From: JAGDMS01 sp050015455
GTDB lineage: Bacteria; Desulfobacterota; Binatia; HRBIN30
DNA length: 64,000 nucleotides
Direction of reading: 5' to 3'
Assembly (NCBI GenBank): GCA_050015455.1
Contig: JBEKBJ010000007.1
Location: 1 to 64,000 of the forward strand
Below, in pieces: positions 50,883 to 58,903 of this stretch (position 1 is the first letter of the stretch; the number at the start of each line of letters is the position of its first letter). Made by a program: the position numbers and the translations under genes. The notes beneath the pieces are model-generated. The model saw only the letters and a list, made by a program, of their open reading frames with translations. It had not been told where the DNA came from and did not search any database.

Positions 50883-53162
50883 ATGGCACAAGGGTTGAGT
50901 TCGCCTCGTGTCGCTTGCCTCGTAAATCGGGTCGGCGCCGTTCTTTTGGTCACGGCCTTGTTGTTCCTTGATTGCGTGGTTACGAGCGGCTGCAGTTGGG
51001 CCCGCGTGAGGGCCGAGACGGGGGCGGGGCAGACCGCCACCACACAACCATCACAGCTCACGCTCGATGTCCAAGAGTCGCTGGGGCTGGCGCGGAGTCA
51101 ATGGCCGATCACGGCGGGCGTGCCGTTCCCACAGGGGCTGGTGACGGACCCAGCGCGCCTCGTCGTTACGGACGACAGCGGCCGCGCCACGCCGGTGCAA
51201 GCGCGCGTACTCAGCCGCTGGCAGGATGGCAGCGTACGCTGGGCGCTACTGGACTGGCAGACGGACCTGGAAGCGCGGCAGACACGGCGCTTTCGCGTTG
51301 CGCCGGGAGCGCCGGTCGCGACGACTCGCACCGTGAAGGTGCGCGAGCGCGACGACCGTATCGACGTGGACACCGGGCCACTGCAGTTCAGCGTGCCCAA
51401 GAACCGTTTTGCCTGGCTGCAGCAGGCGCGTTTGAACGGCGTCGATATGCTCAGTGGCCCCGTGGTGTCGTTCTTCAACAACATCGACGGAGGGCGGGTC
51501 GACGGGCAGATCCCGAGCGCCGTGACCGTCACGGAGGCGGGCCCCCTCCGCGTGCGCTTGGAGATCCACGGCCACTACGGCGCGCGCTTTGATTACGTCA
51601 TCCGCATAGATGCGTTCGCGAACCAACCGTTTCTGCGGGTGCTCCACAGTTTTGAGCAGCACAGCCCCGAAGCGTACACCATGGTCCGCCAGATTGGCGT
51701 AACGGTGCCGCTCACCCTGCGCAACTTGCCATGGTACCGCGCCGGCCAGGAGGACGCACCGCAACTCTCTGGAAAGCTGGCGGCGGGAGGGTTCAGCCTG
51801 CTCCAGGAAGACAATGACCGTCTCGTGGTCGCTGGGGCGCGCCGCGCGGGCCATGCGGCCGGCTGGATTGATGCCGGCGACGAGAAGCACGGCGTCGCGA
51901 TCGCAGCGCGGTCTTTCTGGCAGCAGTATCCGCAAAGCTTCCAGGCGCAAACGAGCGGCATCACGTACAATCTTTGGGCCCCGGAGGCACCGCCCGCGAA
52001 GGTCGGCATGGGCGTGGCCAAGACGCATGAGGTGCTGCTCTACTTCCACGACAGCAAGCCCCCGCCGCAGGTGACGCTCACGGCACTCGTCGAACCGGTG
52101 CTGGCGTGGGTCGATCCGAACTGGACCGTCGCGAGCGGTGCGTTGCGTAACAGCATCGCGCCTTCGCCAACCACCAAAGGCTTTCTGCAGGATATCGACG
52201 CAGCCTACCGTCGCTACCTGAATCGCGCCGATAAGGAGCTGTGGGACGACAGCGGCGAGGTGCGCTGCCCCGATCCGATGCACGAGCGCCCGCGCCACGG
52301 CTTCTATGGCATGCTCAACTGGGGCGACTGGAACTATCCCGGTTACCACGACACCACGAAAGGTTGCGATGCTTGGGGCAATCTCGAGTACGACATGACC
52401 CAGGTCCTCGCTTTGGCATACGCCGCGACCGGTACGCGCGCGTATTACGAGGGTATGGTCGCCGCGGCGCGCCATTTCATGGATGTGGATCGCATTCACT
52501 ACCAGCACGAGCACCCGAACTGGATCGGCATGAATCACCCGAAGGCCCCTCTGCACTTCGCCTTCGAGCTGGGTGGAGTCGATCTGGGGCACACGTGGGT
52601 CGAGGGCCTGTTGTCTTACTACTACTTGACCGGCGACGAGCGCGCTCTGGAGGCGGCGCGCGGCATCGCCGATTACCTGGTCAACCGGCTCCACGCCGGC
52701 ATCGGCCGGGGTAACCCGCGACAATGGGGCTGGCCGCAAATCGCGTTGGTGGCCGCGTTTGAGGCAACGGGTGACGTCAAGTACAGAAGCGGAGCGCAGG
52801 ACTACGCGCGCAAAGGTATGGCGGCCCACGCTTCCGGCAAGACCAAAGATTGGAAGTTGGGGATTCTCGCAGAGGGCTTAGCGTACACCCACTCACTCAC
52901 TCACGATGGCGCCATTCGGGATTGGTTGTCGCGCTACGCGGCGGCGAACTCGCGCCGCACGGCGATTGATCCCCGTTTCCTGCCGGCGGTGGCGTACGTC
53001 GCCCGCATCCAGAACCGCTCGGAATACGCACGCAGCGCGAGCGCTGGCCTGGCCGGCCTGAAGTTCGGCAACTGGGGCAAACCGTTCACCATCGCGGGCC
53101 GTATCGGGTTCAGCTTGCTGTCGCTGGCGCCGCAGGCGGCTGCAGCGCCAGCAGCTCCGTAA
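50883..53162 (+). CDS. PcRGLX/YetA-like lipoprotein, putative polysaccharide lyase
   Basis: The 759-aa protein has a lipoprotein signal (LLVTALLFLDCVVTSGC, likely Cys37). Next is an N-terminal RIFT-barrel-like domain (WPITAGVPFPQGLVTDPARL read as WPITAGVPFPQG; RWQDGSVRWALLDWQTDL). A central beta-sandwich follows (residues ~120-390), then a helical toroid with NWGDWNYPGYHD, HYQHEHPNWIGMNH and DLGHTWVEGLLSYYYLTGDE. This matches the exo-rhamnogalacturonan lyase/YetA family. The substrate is unknown. The ATG at 50883 is chosen because it starts the signal; the frame upstream is a shadow of prfB. It stands alone except for the methyltransferase 57 bp downstream. Confidence 0.75.
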   Translation: MAQGLSSPRVACLVNRVGAVLLVTALLFLDCVVTSGCSWARVRAETGAGQTATTQPSQLTLDVQESLGLARSQWPITAGVPFPQGLVTDPARLVVTDDSGRATPVQARVLSRWQDGSVRWALLDWQTDLEARQTRRFRVAPGAPVATTRTVKVRERDDRIDVDTGPLQFSVPKNRFAWLQQARLNGVDMLSGPVVSFFNNIDGGRVDGQIPSAVTVTEAGPLRVRLEIHGHYGARFDYVIRIDAFANQPFLRVLHSFEQHSPEAYTMVRQIGVTVPLTLRNLPWYRAGQEDAPQLSGKLAAGGFSLLQEDNDRLVVAGARRAGHAAGWIDAGDEKHGVAIAARSFWQQYPQSFQAQTSGITYNLWAPEAPPAKVGMGVAKTHEVLLYFHDSKPPPQVTLTALVEPVLAWVDPNWTVASGALRNSIAPSPTTKGFLQDIDAAYRRYLNRADKELWDDSGEVRCPDPMHERPRHGFYGMLNWGDWNYPGYHDTTKGCDAWGNLEYDMTQVLALAYAATGTRAYYEGMVAAARHFMDVDRIHYQHEHPNWIGMNHPKAPLHFAFELGGVDLGHTWVEGLLSYYYLTGDERALEAARGIADYLVNRLHAGIGRGNPRQWGWPQIALVAAFEATGDVKYRSGAQDYARKGMAAHASGKTKDWKLGILAEGLAYTHSLTHDGAIRDWLSRYAAANSRRTAIDPRFLPAVAYVARIQNRSEYARSASAGLAGLKFGNWGKPFTIAGRIGFSLLSLAPQAAAAPAAP

Positions 53163-53219
53163 CATTGGTCGAGGCCTTACTAGCGCTGCGGCGCGTGCGC
53201 ATGTACATGGGAAGCTGTA

Positions 53220-53942
53220 ATGAAGACGGAAGCTCTCTGCGGCTGGCTTCTAACAATCGCTGCCGCCACTGTGTTGCTGGGTCATGTGTCCGCTGCACCG
53301 GCGCGGGTTACTCCAGCTGATCAAGCACCGCCATCATCCCACAGCACGCACGATGCCACTACTCATCATTCTTTCGAAGACGTCGAGCACTGGGTGTCCC
53401 TCTTCGACGACCCGGCACGCGATGCGTGGCAGAAGCCGGCGAACGTGGTGGAAGCGTTGCAGCTTCGTGCCGGCATGTGCGTGGCTGATCTCGGTGCTGG
53501 CACCGGCTACTTCAGCCGTTACCTGGCGGCTGCCGTTGGCGAGGCCGGTACCGTGTTCGCAGTCGACACCGAGCCGGGCCTGGTCACGCACCTACGCGAG
53601 CGTGCCGAGCACGAGCACACGCCGAACGTCATCCCCATCCTGGCTTCGGCCGACAACCCACGCCTGCCGGTTGGCGCCGTCGATGTCGTGCTGATCGTCG
53701 ACACCGTTCATCACATCGACGACCGCATCAACTACCTACGACGGCTGCGCCATGTTCTGAAGCCCGGCGGCCGGGTCGTGGTCATCGATTTCAAGAAGCA
53801 GGATATCCCGGTCGGTCCGCCGCCTGAGCACAAGCTGGCACGCGAGCAGATCGTCGACGAGCTCAGCGCCGCCGGTTATCAGCTGGTCAGTGAGCCTGGC
53901 ATTCTGCCGTATCAGTACTTCCTGATCTTTCAGCCGTCGTGA
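53220..53942 (+). CDS. SAM-dependent methyltransferase with an export signal
   Basis: The 240-aa protein has a predicted signal peptide (LCGWLLTIAAATVLLGHVSA, ending near residue 25), a His-rich linker and then a class I methyltransferase fold. Motif I is VADLGAGTGYFSRYLA near residue 85, then AVDTEP, IVDTVHHIDDRINYLR and LKPGGRVVVIDFKK. The catalytic fold is complete. SAM is cytoplasmic, so an exported enzyme of this type is odd. The N-terminus could instead be an anchor with a cytoplasmic body, but the sequence has no second helix. Homologues with similar signals are known in proteobacteria. Confidence 0.75.
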   Translation: MKTEALCGWLLTIAAATVLLGHVSAAPARVTPADQAPPSSHSTHDATTHHSFEDVEHWVSLFDDPARDAWQKPANVVEALQLRAGMCVADLGAGTGYFSRYLAAAVGEAGTVFAVDTEPGLVTHLRERAEHEHTPNVIPILASADNPRLPVGAVDVVLIVDTVHHIDDRINYLRRLRHVLKPGGRVVVIDFKKQDIPVGPPPEHKLAREQIVDELSAAGYQLVSEPGILPYQYFLIFQPS

Positions 53943-53954
53943 GCCGTGTCTTGA

Positions 53955-53989
53955 CCAGGGCGGCGCCCCGATGCGGAGCGCGGCCCTGG
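53955..53989. terminator. Stem-loop after the methyltransferase
   Basis: CCAGGGC-G-GCGC (53955-53966) pairs with GCGC-G-GCCCTGG (53978-53989), a 12-bp stem with one G-G mismatch, 13 bp after the stop. It has no T tract, so it may be a factor-dependent terminator or a stability element. Confidence 0.4.
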
Positions 53990-54073
53990 CACCGACCAAG
54001 CATCCGTCAGAAAGTCACGGGTAAGGTGTGGATCGCGTGCAGCCCAGAACCTTCTTTCCATTCTTGCTTAGGC

Positions 54074-54292
54074 TCAAAAGTACACGTTCCACGACACCCC
54101 GGTTTCTATCCAGCTGTGATTGAAGTCGCGTAGGCCGGTAATGCCAGCTCTGATCGCCTGCTGCGGCGTGAGGGTGAGGCGGCCTTCGAGGCCGATGCGC
54201 GTTTCGGTGCTGACGTCGCCGAGGGAGAAGCGCGTGATGGCGGCGAAGACGTGCGTCTGGCGCGGCGCATCGCTAAGGCATGCGGTCTTGCA
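54074..54292 (-). pseudogene. C-terminal remnant of an outer-membrane beta-barrel protein
   Basis: A 72-codon frame between a TAATAG stop pair and TGA reads RIGLEGRLTLTPQQAIRAG and ends GVSWNVYF. Alternating polar and aromatic residues with a C-terminal Phe are the signature of a last outer-membrane strand. The frame has no start codon of its own and no upstream barrel, so it looks like the decayed end of a larger gene. The junction at ~54280-54292 meets the DUF4258 remnant on the other strand. Confidence 0.5.
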
Positions 54293-54360
54293 CTATTAGG
54301 GTGTATCGTCCCGATCCGAACTTGTGGCAAGATTACCGCATCCGGAGGCAGAGGAAATGA
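54280..54360 (+). pseudogene. C-terminal remnant of a DUF4258 toxin-like protein
   Basis: A 26-codon frame reads VYRPDPNLWQDYRIRRQRK and stops at 54358-54360. The pattern YRPDPxxW with a basic tail is the C-terminal end of DUF4258 proteins. The N-terminal two-thirds are missing. The stop overlaps the next start (ATGA), as in intact pairs. Confidence 0.55.
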
Positions 54361-54437
54361 AGACGTGCTACTTCTGCAAGGGCCGGCTTCCGCAGGTGCT
54401 GCATTTGCAGTGCTCACGTAGAGCATCAGCGTGGTGA
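54357..54437 (+). pseudogene. Truncated YgiT-type zinc-finger antitoxin
   Basis: The 26-codon frame starts MKTCYFCKGRL, the zinc-finger start of YgiT/MqsA-like antitoxins that follow DUF4258 toxins. The sequence then loses the family pattern (LPQVLHLQCSRRASAW) and stops. The second CxxC is gone, which suggests a deletion or frameshift. The stretch 54438-54692 holds nothing else that I can support. Confidence 0.55.
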
Positions 54438-54692
54438 ACTCCAACCAGTTCAGTACCGGCCGCTCCAACCTGATATCCGACTAAAGTGATCAAGATAGCA
54501 TCAAGCCCGAGCCGCATTCCCTACGGCACTCTTCTCAGCCGCCAGGATGACGATCCCGGCAACCATGACCACACCGCCGGTCCGGAAGCGTCGTGGCCTT
54601 CTGAGGTCCGTTGGTGCCATTTGCCAGCTCAATGGCTGATCACCACCATTGACACCGTCGGGCCTGGGGCGTAGCGGGAGAGTTACGATTCT

Positions 54693-57600
54693 ATGGACTC
54701 GACCGCGCTCGCAACGAGACGCGCGGTGTTGCTAGGCGTCGCCTGCCTGGGTGTATCCGCGTTTGTCACACAGATGGTGACGGTACGCGAGTTCCTGAGC
54801 CTGTTCTCCGGGAACGAGCTGATGCTCGGCCTTACGCTCGGCAACTGGTTATTGCTGACCGGTCTTGGCGGCGTGCTCGGCCGCTCCGCCGGCCGCATTC
54901 GCGACCCGATCCGCGCCCTGCTCCTCGCGCAGGTCGGTATCGCGCTACTGCCGGCGGCCCAGATCGCCGGGATCAGGATGACGAAACAGCTGCTTCCCGT
55001 GGGTCTGATGGTCGGGATCGGCGAGGCCTTCTGCGCCTCATTCGTCGTGCTGGTACCGTACTGCCTGCTCTCCGGATTCCTGCTGGCCGTGTTCTCCGGC
55101 CTGGCATCGGCGCGCCGTGACTGGCGGCAGATCGGCGACGTCTACGCGCTCGACGCACTCGGCGGGATCGTCGGCGGCCTCCTGTTTTCGCTGTGTCTCG
55201 TCCGTTTCTTCGCGCCGTTTGAGATCGCAACGTTTCTCCTGGCTCTGAACCTGCTCGCGGCGGCCTGGCTGGCTCACGCCACGGGCCGCCGGGTGATGCG
55301 CGCATCGGTCGTCGCCGTACTGTTGATCACGCTCGTGTTTCTCGGGCGCACCGACCTCGAACGCCGAACCGGCCAGGCCATGTTCCCGGGCCTGGACGTC
55401 GTACACGAGGAGTCGACACCGTATGGAAACGTTGCGGTCACACGTCAGGGCACACAATTCACCGTCTATGAGAACGGCATCCCGGTCGGTGCGACGGAAG
55501 ATGCCGCGGCTGCCGAGGAGGTCGTTCACTACGCATTAGTCCAGCATCCGGAGCCGCGAGAAGTTCTGCTCGTTGGCGGCGGTCTGGTCGGCGCCGAGCA
55601 CGAGGTGGAGAAGTATCCAGTCGTGCGCATCGACTACGTTGAATTGGACCCGGCCGTCTTGCGCATCGCAGAGGCGCTCGCCGGAATGGGGAGCGATTCG
55701 CGCGTGCACGCGATCGCCGCCGATGCGCGCCGCTACGTGCAGACCATGCACGGCGCGTACGACGCGATCCTCATGGCTGTGCCGGATCCCTCGTCGGCGC
55801 AGCTCAACCGCTTTTACACCGTCGAGTTCTTCGCTGCGGTGCGCCGCGCGTTGCGTGCGGGCGGCGTGTTCAGCCTCGGCCTGAGCGGCGCCGAGAACTA
55901 TGCCAACCCGGAGATCCGGCTCCTGGCCGCCGCGGTGTATCGCTCGCTGGTCTCGGTGTTTCCCAACGTGCTCGTCATCCCGGGCGCCCGGCAGTACTTC
56001 GTCGCCTCCGAGCGACCCCTCGGGTACGACATCGCCGCACGGCTGGAGGCAAGACATATCGCGACACGATATGTACGCCGCGAATACCTGACCGCGAAGC
56101 TGACCGCGGACCGTCTGGCCGCGGCGCGCACGATGGTGACGTATCGCACGGAGGAGAATCATGACTTCCGTCCGCTCAGCTACTACGTCTACCTGCGGTA
56201 TTGGCTGAGCCAGTTCGGCGGCGGGCTGCTGCTGCCGATATGCCTGGTTGCGGCGTTGCTGGCGCTCATCGGCGGCCTGCTCGTTGGCTCGGTCACGCGC
56301 GCGGCGCCGGCGGCTATTTGCGCCAGCGGCTTTGCCGGCATGGGGCTAGAAATCGTTCTGCTCATCGCCTTTCAGGCCATCTACGGCTACGTCTACCAGC
56401 AGATCGGCCTCATCGTCACGGGCTTTATGGCTGGTGCGGCTGCGGGCGCGGCGTGGTCCGGCCGGAGGCGTATAGGTGCTGCATCACTGCTGTTCCGTTT
56501 AGACGCGCTGTTGAGCACGGCCGGGTTCCTGTTGATACCGCTGCTGCGGTCATTGGGTGCGACGGACAACGCCATCGTGCAAGCGGTGGCCCCACCGGTG
56601 ATCTTCCCGCTGCTCAACGGCGTGATTGGGTTTCTGGTCGGCGCGCAGTTCCCTCCGGCGGCGCGTGTCATGTTCCGTACGGTCGAGGAGACCGCCGGCA
56701 ACCTGTACGCGTTTGACCTGCTCGGTGCATGCCTTGGGGCGCTCATCGTCAGCACGTTTTGCGTCCCACTGATGGGAATCAGCGCGACATGCGCGCTGCT
56801 CGGCGGTGTAAAGCTCCTCAGTGCCGCGATGTTACGCCGGAGCACTGTGGCGATCGACGTTCCGTTTCCTCGGCCCCTTCCCGCCCGCGGCGCGGCGTTC
56901 GCCTTCGCCTTTCCTCTGCTCATTCTCGCCGGCATCGGCACGGTGATTGTCGCTGAGGAAACCAGCGGCGGAGTGTACGCCGTGTCGTTCGCACCGGCTT
57001 ACTACTGGGCGCTGGTGGCCCTGCTCGCGCTGGGCATCGTCCGCGCCGTTGGGCTGCAGGGCGAGCCCTTGGGCGGGCTCCGCGGGTGGCCCTCGACGCT
57101 GGGCAGAATCCGCTCGGCGGTCCAGCGCTTCGGCCGGACCATCTATGAATCCACCAAGGTCAGCGTCTTGCGGTGGGTGTACTTCCTGAGCTTCTCCCTC
57201 GCCGTCAGCTACCCGGTCTTCCGCTGCTACTTCAGCGTGCCGTATCTCTTCTGCCATGTCTGCCCGCGCAAGTGCATCTTCGGTTTTCTGCGGCCGTACC
57301 TAGTGCCGGCGGTCTTGATCATGAACCTCAAGAGGCGATTCTGGTGCTACCAGGCCTGTCCGATCGGCACTCTCAGTGACTGTCAGGCGCGCGTGTGTAA
57401 GGCCTCGCGGCGCGTGCCGGCGCGCTTGCGGGCCGTGTCTTTCGCCGTGCTGGGTTTCACGGCGGTTGCCTACTTCAAGATCATGTGGGATCTCGATCAC
57501 CAACCGGCCGTCGCGCTCGACTGGTACACGTTCTTCTACAACAACCTGTTTGCGGTGAGCGCCGGAGTCATCGGCGTCGCGGTCGCACTGATCATGCTCG

Positions 57601-57737
57601 GCTACCGCCTGCGCCGCAGCTTCTGCGAGATTCTGTGCCCAGTGGGGGCCTTTTCCGATCTGCTGCTGCGAGGCGAACGCGCCTTACCAGGTACGGCTGC
57701 ACCGGCCCCTGCCGAGGCGGCGGAGCGAGGCCGATGA
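54693..57737 (+). CDS. Membrane spermidine synthase-like/polyferredoxin fusion
   Basis: The 1014-aa protein starts with about six membrane helices (residues ~10-225). A spermidine synthase-like fold follows at ~230-490, with VLLVGGGLVGAEHEVEKY, DYVELDPAVLRIAEAL and DARRYVQ, which retain the acidic residue of the SAM/dcSAM pocket. A second helical bundle spans ~500-760. A polyferredoxin-like C-terminus (~820-1000) has CHVCPRKC, CYQACPIGTLSDC and CEILCPVGAF within helices. The last part resembles the NapH/NosR family. The fusion of an aminopropyltransferase-like domain to an electron-transfer module is unusual. The radical SAM gene overlaps its stop (ATGA). Confidence 0.8.
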   Translation: MDSTALATRRAVLLGVACLGVSAFVTQMVTVREFLSLFSGNELMLGLTLGNWLLLTGLGGVLGRSAGRIRDPIRALLLAQVGIALLPAAQIAGIRMTKQLLPVGLMVGIGEAFCASFVVLVPYCLLSGFLLAVFSGLASARRDWRQIGDVYALDALGGIVGGLLFSLCLVRFFAPFEIATFLLALNLLAAAWLAHATGRRVMRASVVAVLLITLVFLGRTDLERRTGQAMFPGLDVVHEESTPYGNVAVTRQGTQFTVYENGIPVGATEDAAAAEEVVHYALVQHPEPREVLLVGGGLVGAEHEVEKYPVVRIDYVELDPAVLRIAEALAGMGSDSRVHAIAADARRYVQTMHGAYDAILMAVPDPSSAQLNRFYTVEFFAAVRRALRAGGVFSLGLSGAENYANPEIRLLAAAVYRSLVSVFPNVLVIPGARQYFVASERPLGYDIAARLEARHIATRYVRREYLTAKLTADRLAAARTMVTYRTEENHDFRPLSYYVYLRYWLSQFGGGLLLPICLVAALLALIGGLLVGSVTRAAPAAICASGFAGMGLEIVLLIAFQAIYGYVYQQIGLIVTGFMAGAAAGAAWSGRRRIGAASLLFRLDALLSTAGFLLIPLLRSLGATDNAIVQAVAPPVIFPLLNGVIGFLVGAQFPPAARVMFRTVEETAGNLYAFDLLGACLGALIVSTFCVPLMGISATCALLGGVKLLSAAMLRRSTVAIDVPFPRPLPARGAAFAFAFPLLILAGIGTVIVAEETSGGVYAVSFAPAYYWALVALLALGIVRAVGLQGEPLGGLRGWPSTLGRIRSAVQRFGRTIYESTKVSVLRWVYFLSFSLAVSYPVFRCYFSVPYLFCHVCPRKCIFGFLRPYLVPAVLIMNLKRRFWCYQACPIGTLSDCQARVCKASRRVPARLRAVSFAVLGFTAVAYFKIMWDLDHQPAVALDWYTFFYNNLFAVSAGVIGVAVALIMLGYRLRRSFCEILCPVGAFSDLLLRGERALPGTAAPAPAEAAERGR

Positions 57738-58903
57738 GCGAGCCACAGCTCGACCGGCGGTTGTTCCTCAAGCGAGCCATCATGGCGGGGGCCGGACTGG
57801 CTTGGGGTGCCTACACCGTTCCCAGTTTGCTGCGCCAGAGCCCGAGCGCGGGGTTGCGCGTGGGATTCCCGAACGACGCGCCGGCGAAACTCTGGCGGTG
57901 GTCGCGCGAGGCGGAGTGGTACGAAGCCCAGCGCGGGTTGGTGAGATGCGTGCTCTGCCCGCACGAGTGCATCCTGGGCGAGAACGACCGTGGGTTCTGC
58001 CGCACGCGCGTCGTTAAGAACGGCACGCTTTATACCGTCGCCTACGGCAACCCATGCACCCTCCACATCGATCCGGTGGAGAAGAAGCCCCTGTATCATT
58101 TCCTGCCCGGGACGCCGATTTTTTCGGTCGCCACTGCGGGCTGCAACCTGCGCTGCCTCAACTGCCAGAACTGGGAGATCTCACAGGTTAAGCCGGAGAA
58201 GACGGACAACGCTGATCTGTTGCCGGAACGCCTGGTGCAGGCCGTCGCCCAGCGGAACCTCCACCTGATCGCCTACACGTACTCCGAGCCGATCGTTTTC
58301 TACGAATATGTCCGTGACACCGCGGCGCTGGCGCGTGCGCGCGGCATCCGCAACGTCCTCGTCACCGCCGGTTATATTTCAGAAAAGCCGTTGCGCGAGC
58401 TGTGCCGGGTCATCGACGCCGCCACGCTCGATGTGAAGGGGTTTGACGACGGTTTGTACAAGAAAGTCACTGGAGCGAAGCGCGACCCCATCCTGCGGGG
58501 GCTCGAGGTGATGCGTGAGGAAGGTCTGTGGCTCGAGGTCAGTCGGCTCGTTGTGCCGACGTATTCAGATGATCGGGACGATATCCGCGACCTCTGCCGC
58601 TGGGTGGTGCGCGCGCTCGGTCCTGGAACCCCGCTGCACTTCTTGCGGTTCCAACCCGCCTACCGGCTGAACGGGCTGCCGCCGACCCCCGTGCAGGTAC
58701 TGGACGATGCGCGCCAGATCGCTCTGGACGCCGGTCTGCAGTTTGTCTTCGTCGGCAACGTTCCCGGGCATGCTGGCGAGAATACCGTCTGTCCGCGTTG
58801 CGGGCGCACGGTCATCGAGCGCCGCGGGTTCAGCGTTACGATCAACCAGCTCGACAACGGCTGCTGTCCGTGCGGCGAAAGGATTCCTGGAGTGTGGGCA
58901 TGA
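57734..58903 (+). CDS. AmmeMemoRadiSam radical SAM protein with Tat signal
   Basis: The 389-aa protein matches the radical SAM member of the AmmeMemoRadiSam system. The [4Fe-4S] motif CNLRCLNCQNW (Cys137, 141, 144) is intact. N-terminal cysteines sit in RCVLCPHECI (72-79) and GFCRTR, and a C-terminal ribbon in CPRCGRTVIERRGF and CCPCGE. The N-terminus has a twin-arginine motif RRLFLKRAIMAGAGLAWG (residues 8-25), which implies export of the folded protein. The ATG at 57734 overlaps the fusion gene by 4 bp. The reaction of this system is not established. Confidence 0.88.
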   Translation: MSEPQLDRRLFLKRAIMAGAGLAWGAYTVPSLLRQSPSAGLRVGFPNDAPAKLWRWSREAEWYEAQRGLVRCVLCPHECILGENDRGFCRTRVVKNGTLYTVAYGNPCTLHIDPVEKKPLYHFLPGTPIFSVATAGCNLRCLNCQNWEISQVKPEKTDNADLLPERLVQAVAQRNLHLIAYTYSEPIVFYEYVRDTAALARARGIRNVLVTAGYISEKPLRELCRVIDAATLDVKGFDDGLYKKVTGAKRDPILRGLEVMREEGLWLEVSRLVVPTYSDDRDDIRDLCRWVVRALGPGTPLHFLRFQPAYRLNGLPPTPVQVLDDARQIALDAGLQFVFVGNVPGHAGENTVCPRCGRTVIERRGFSVTINQLDNGCCPCGERIPGVWA

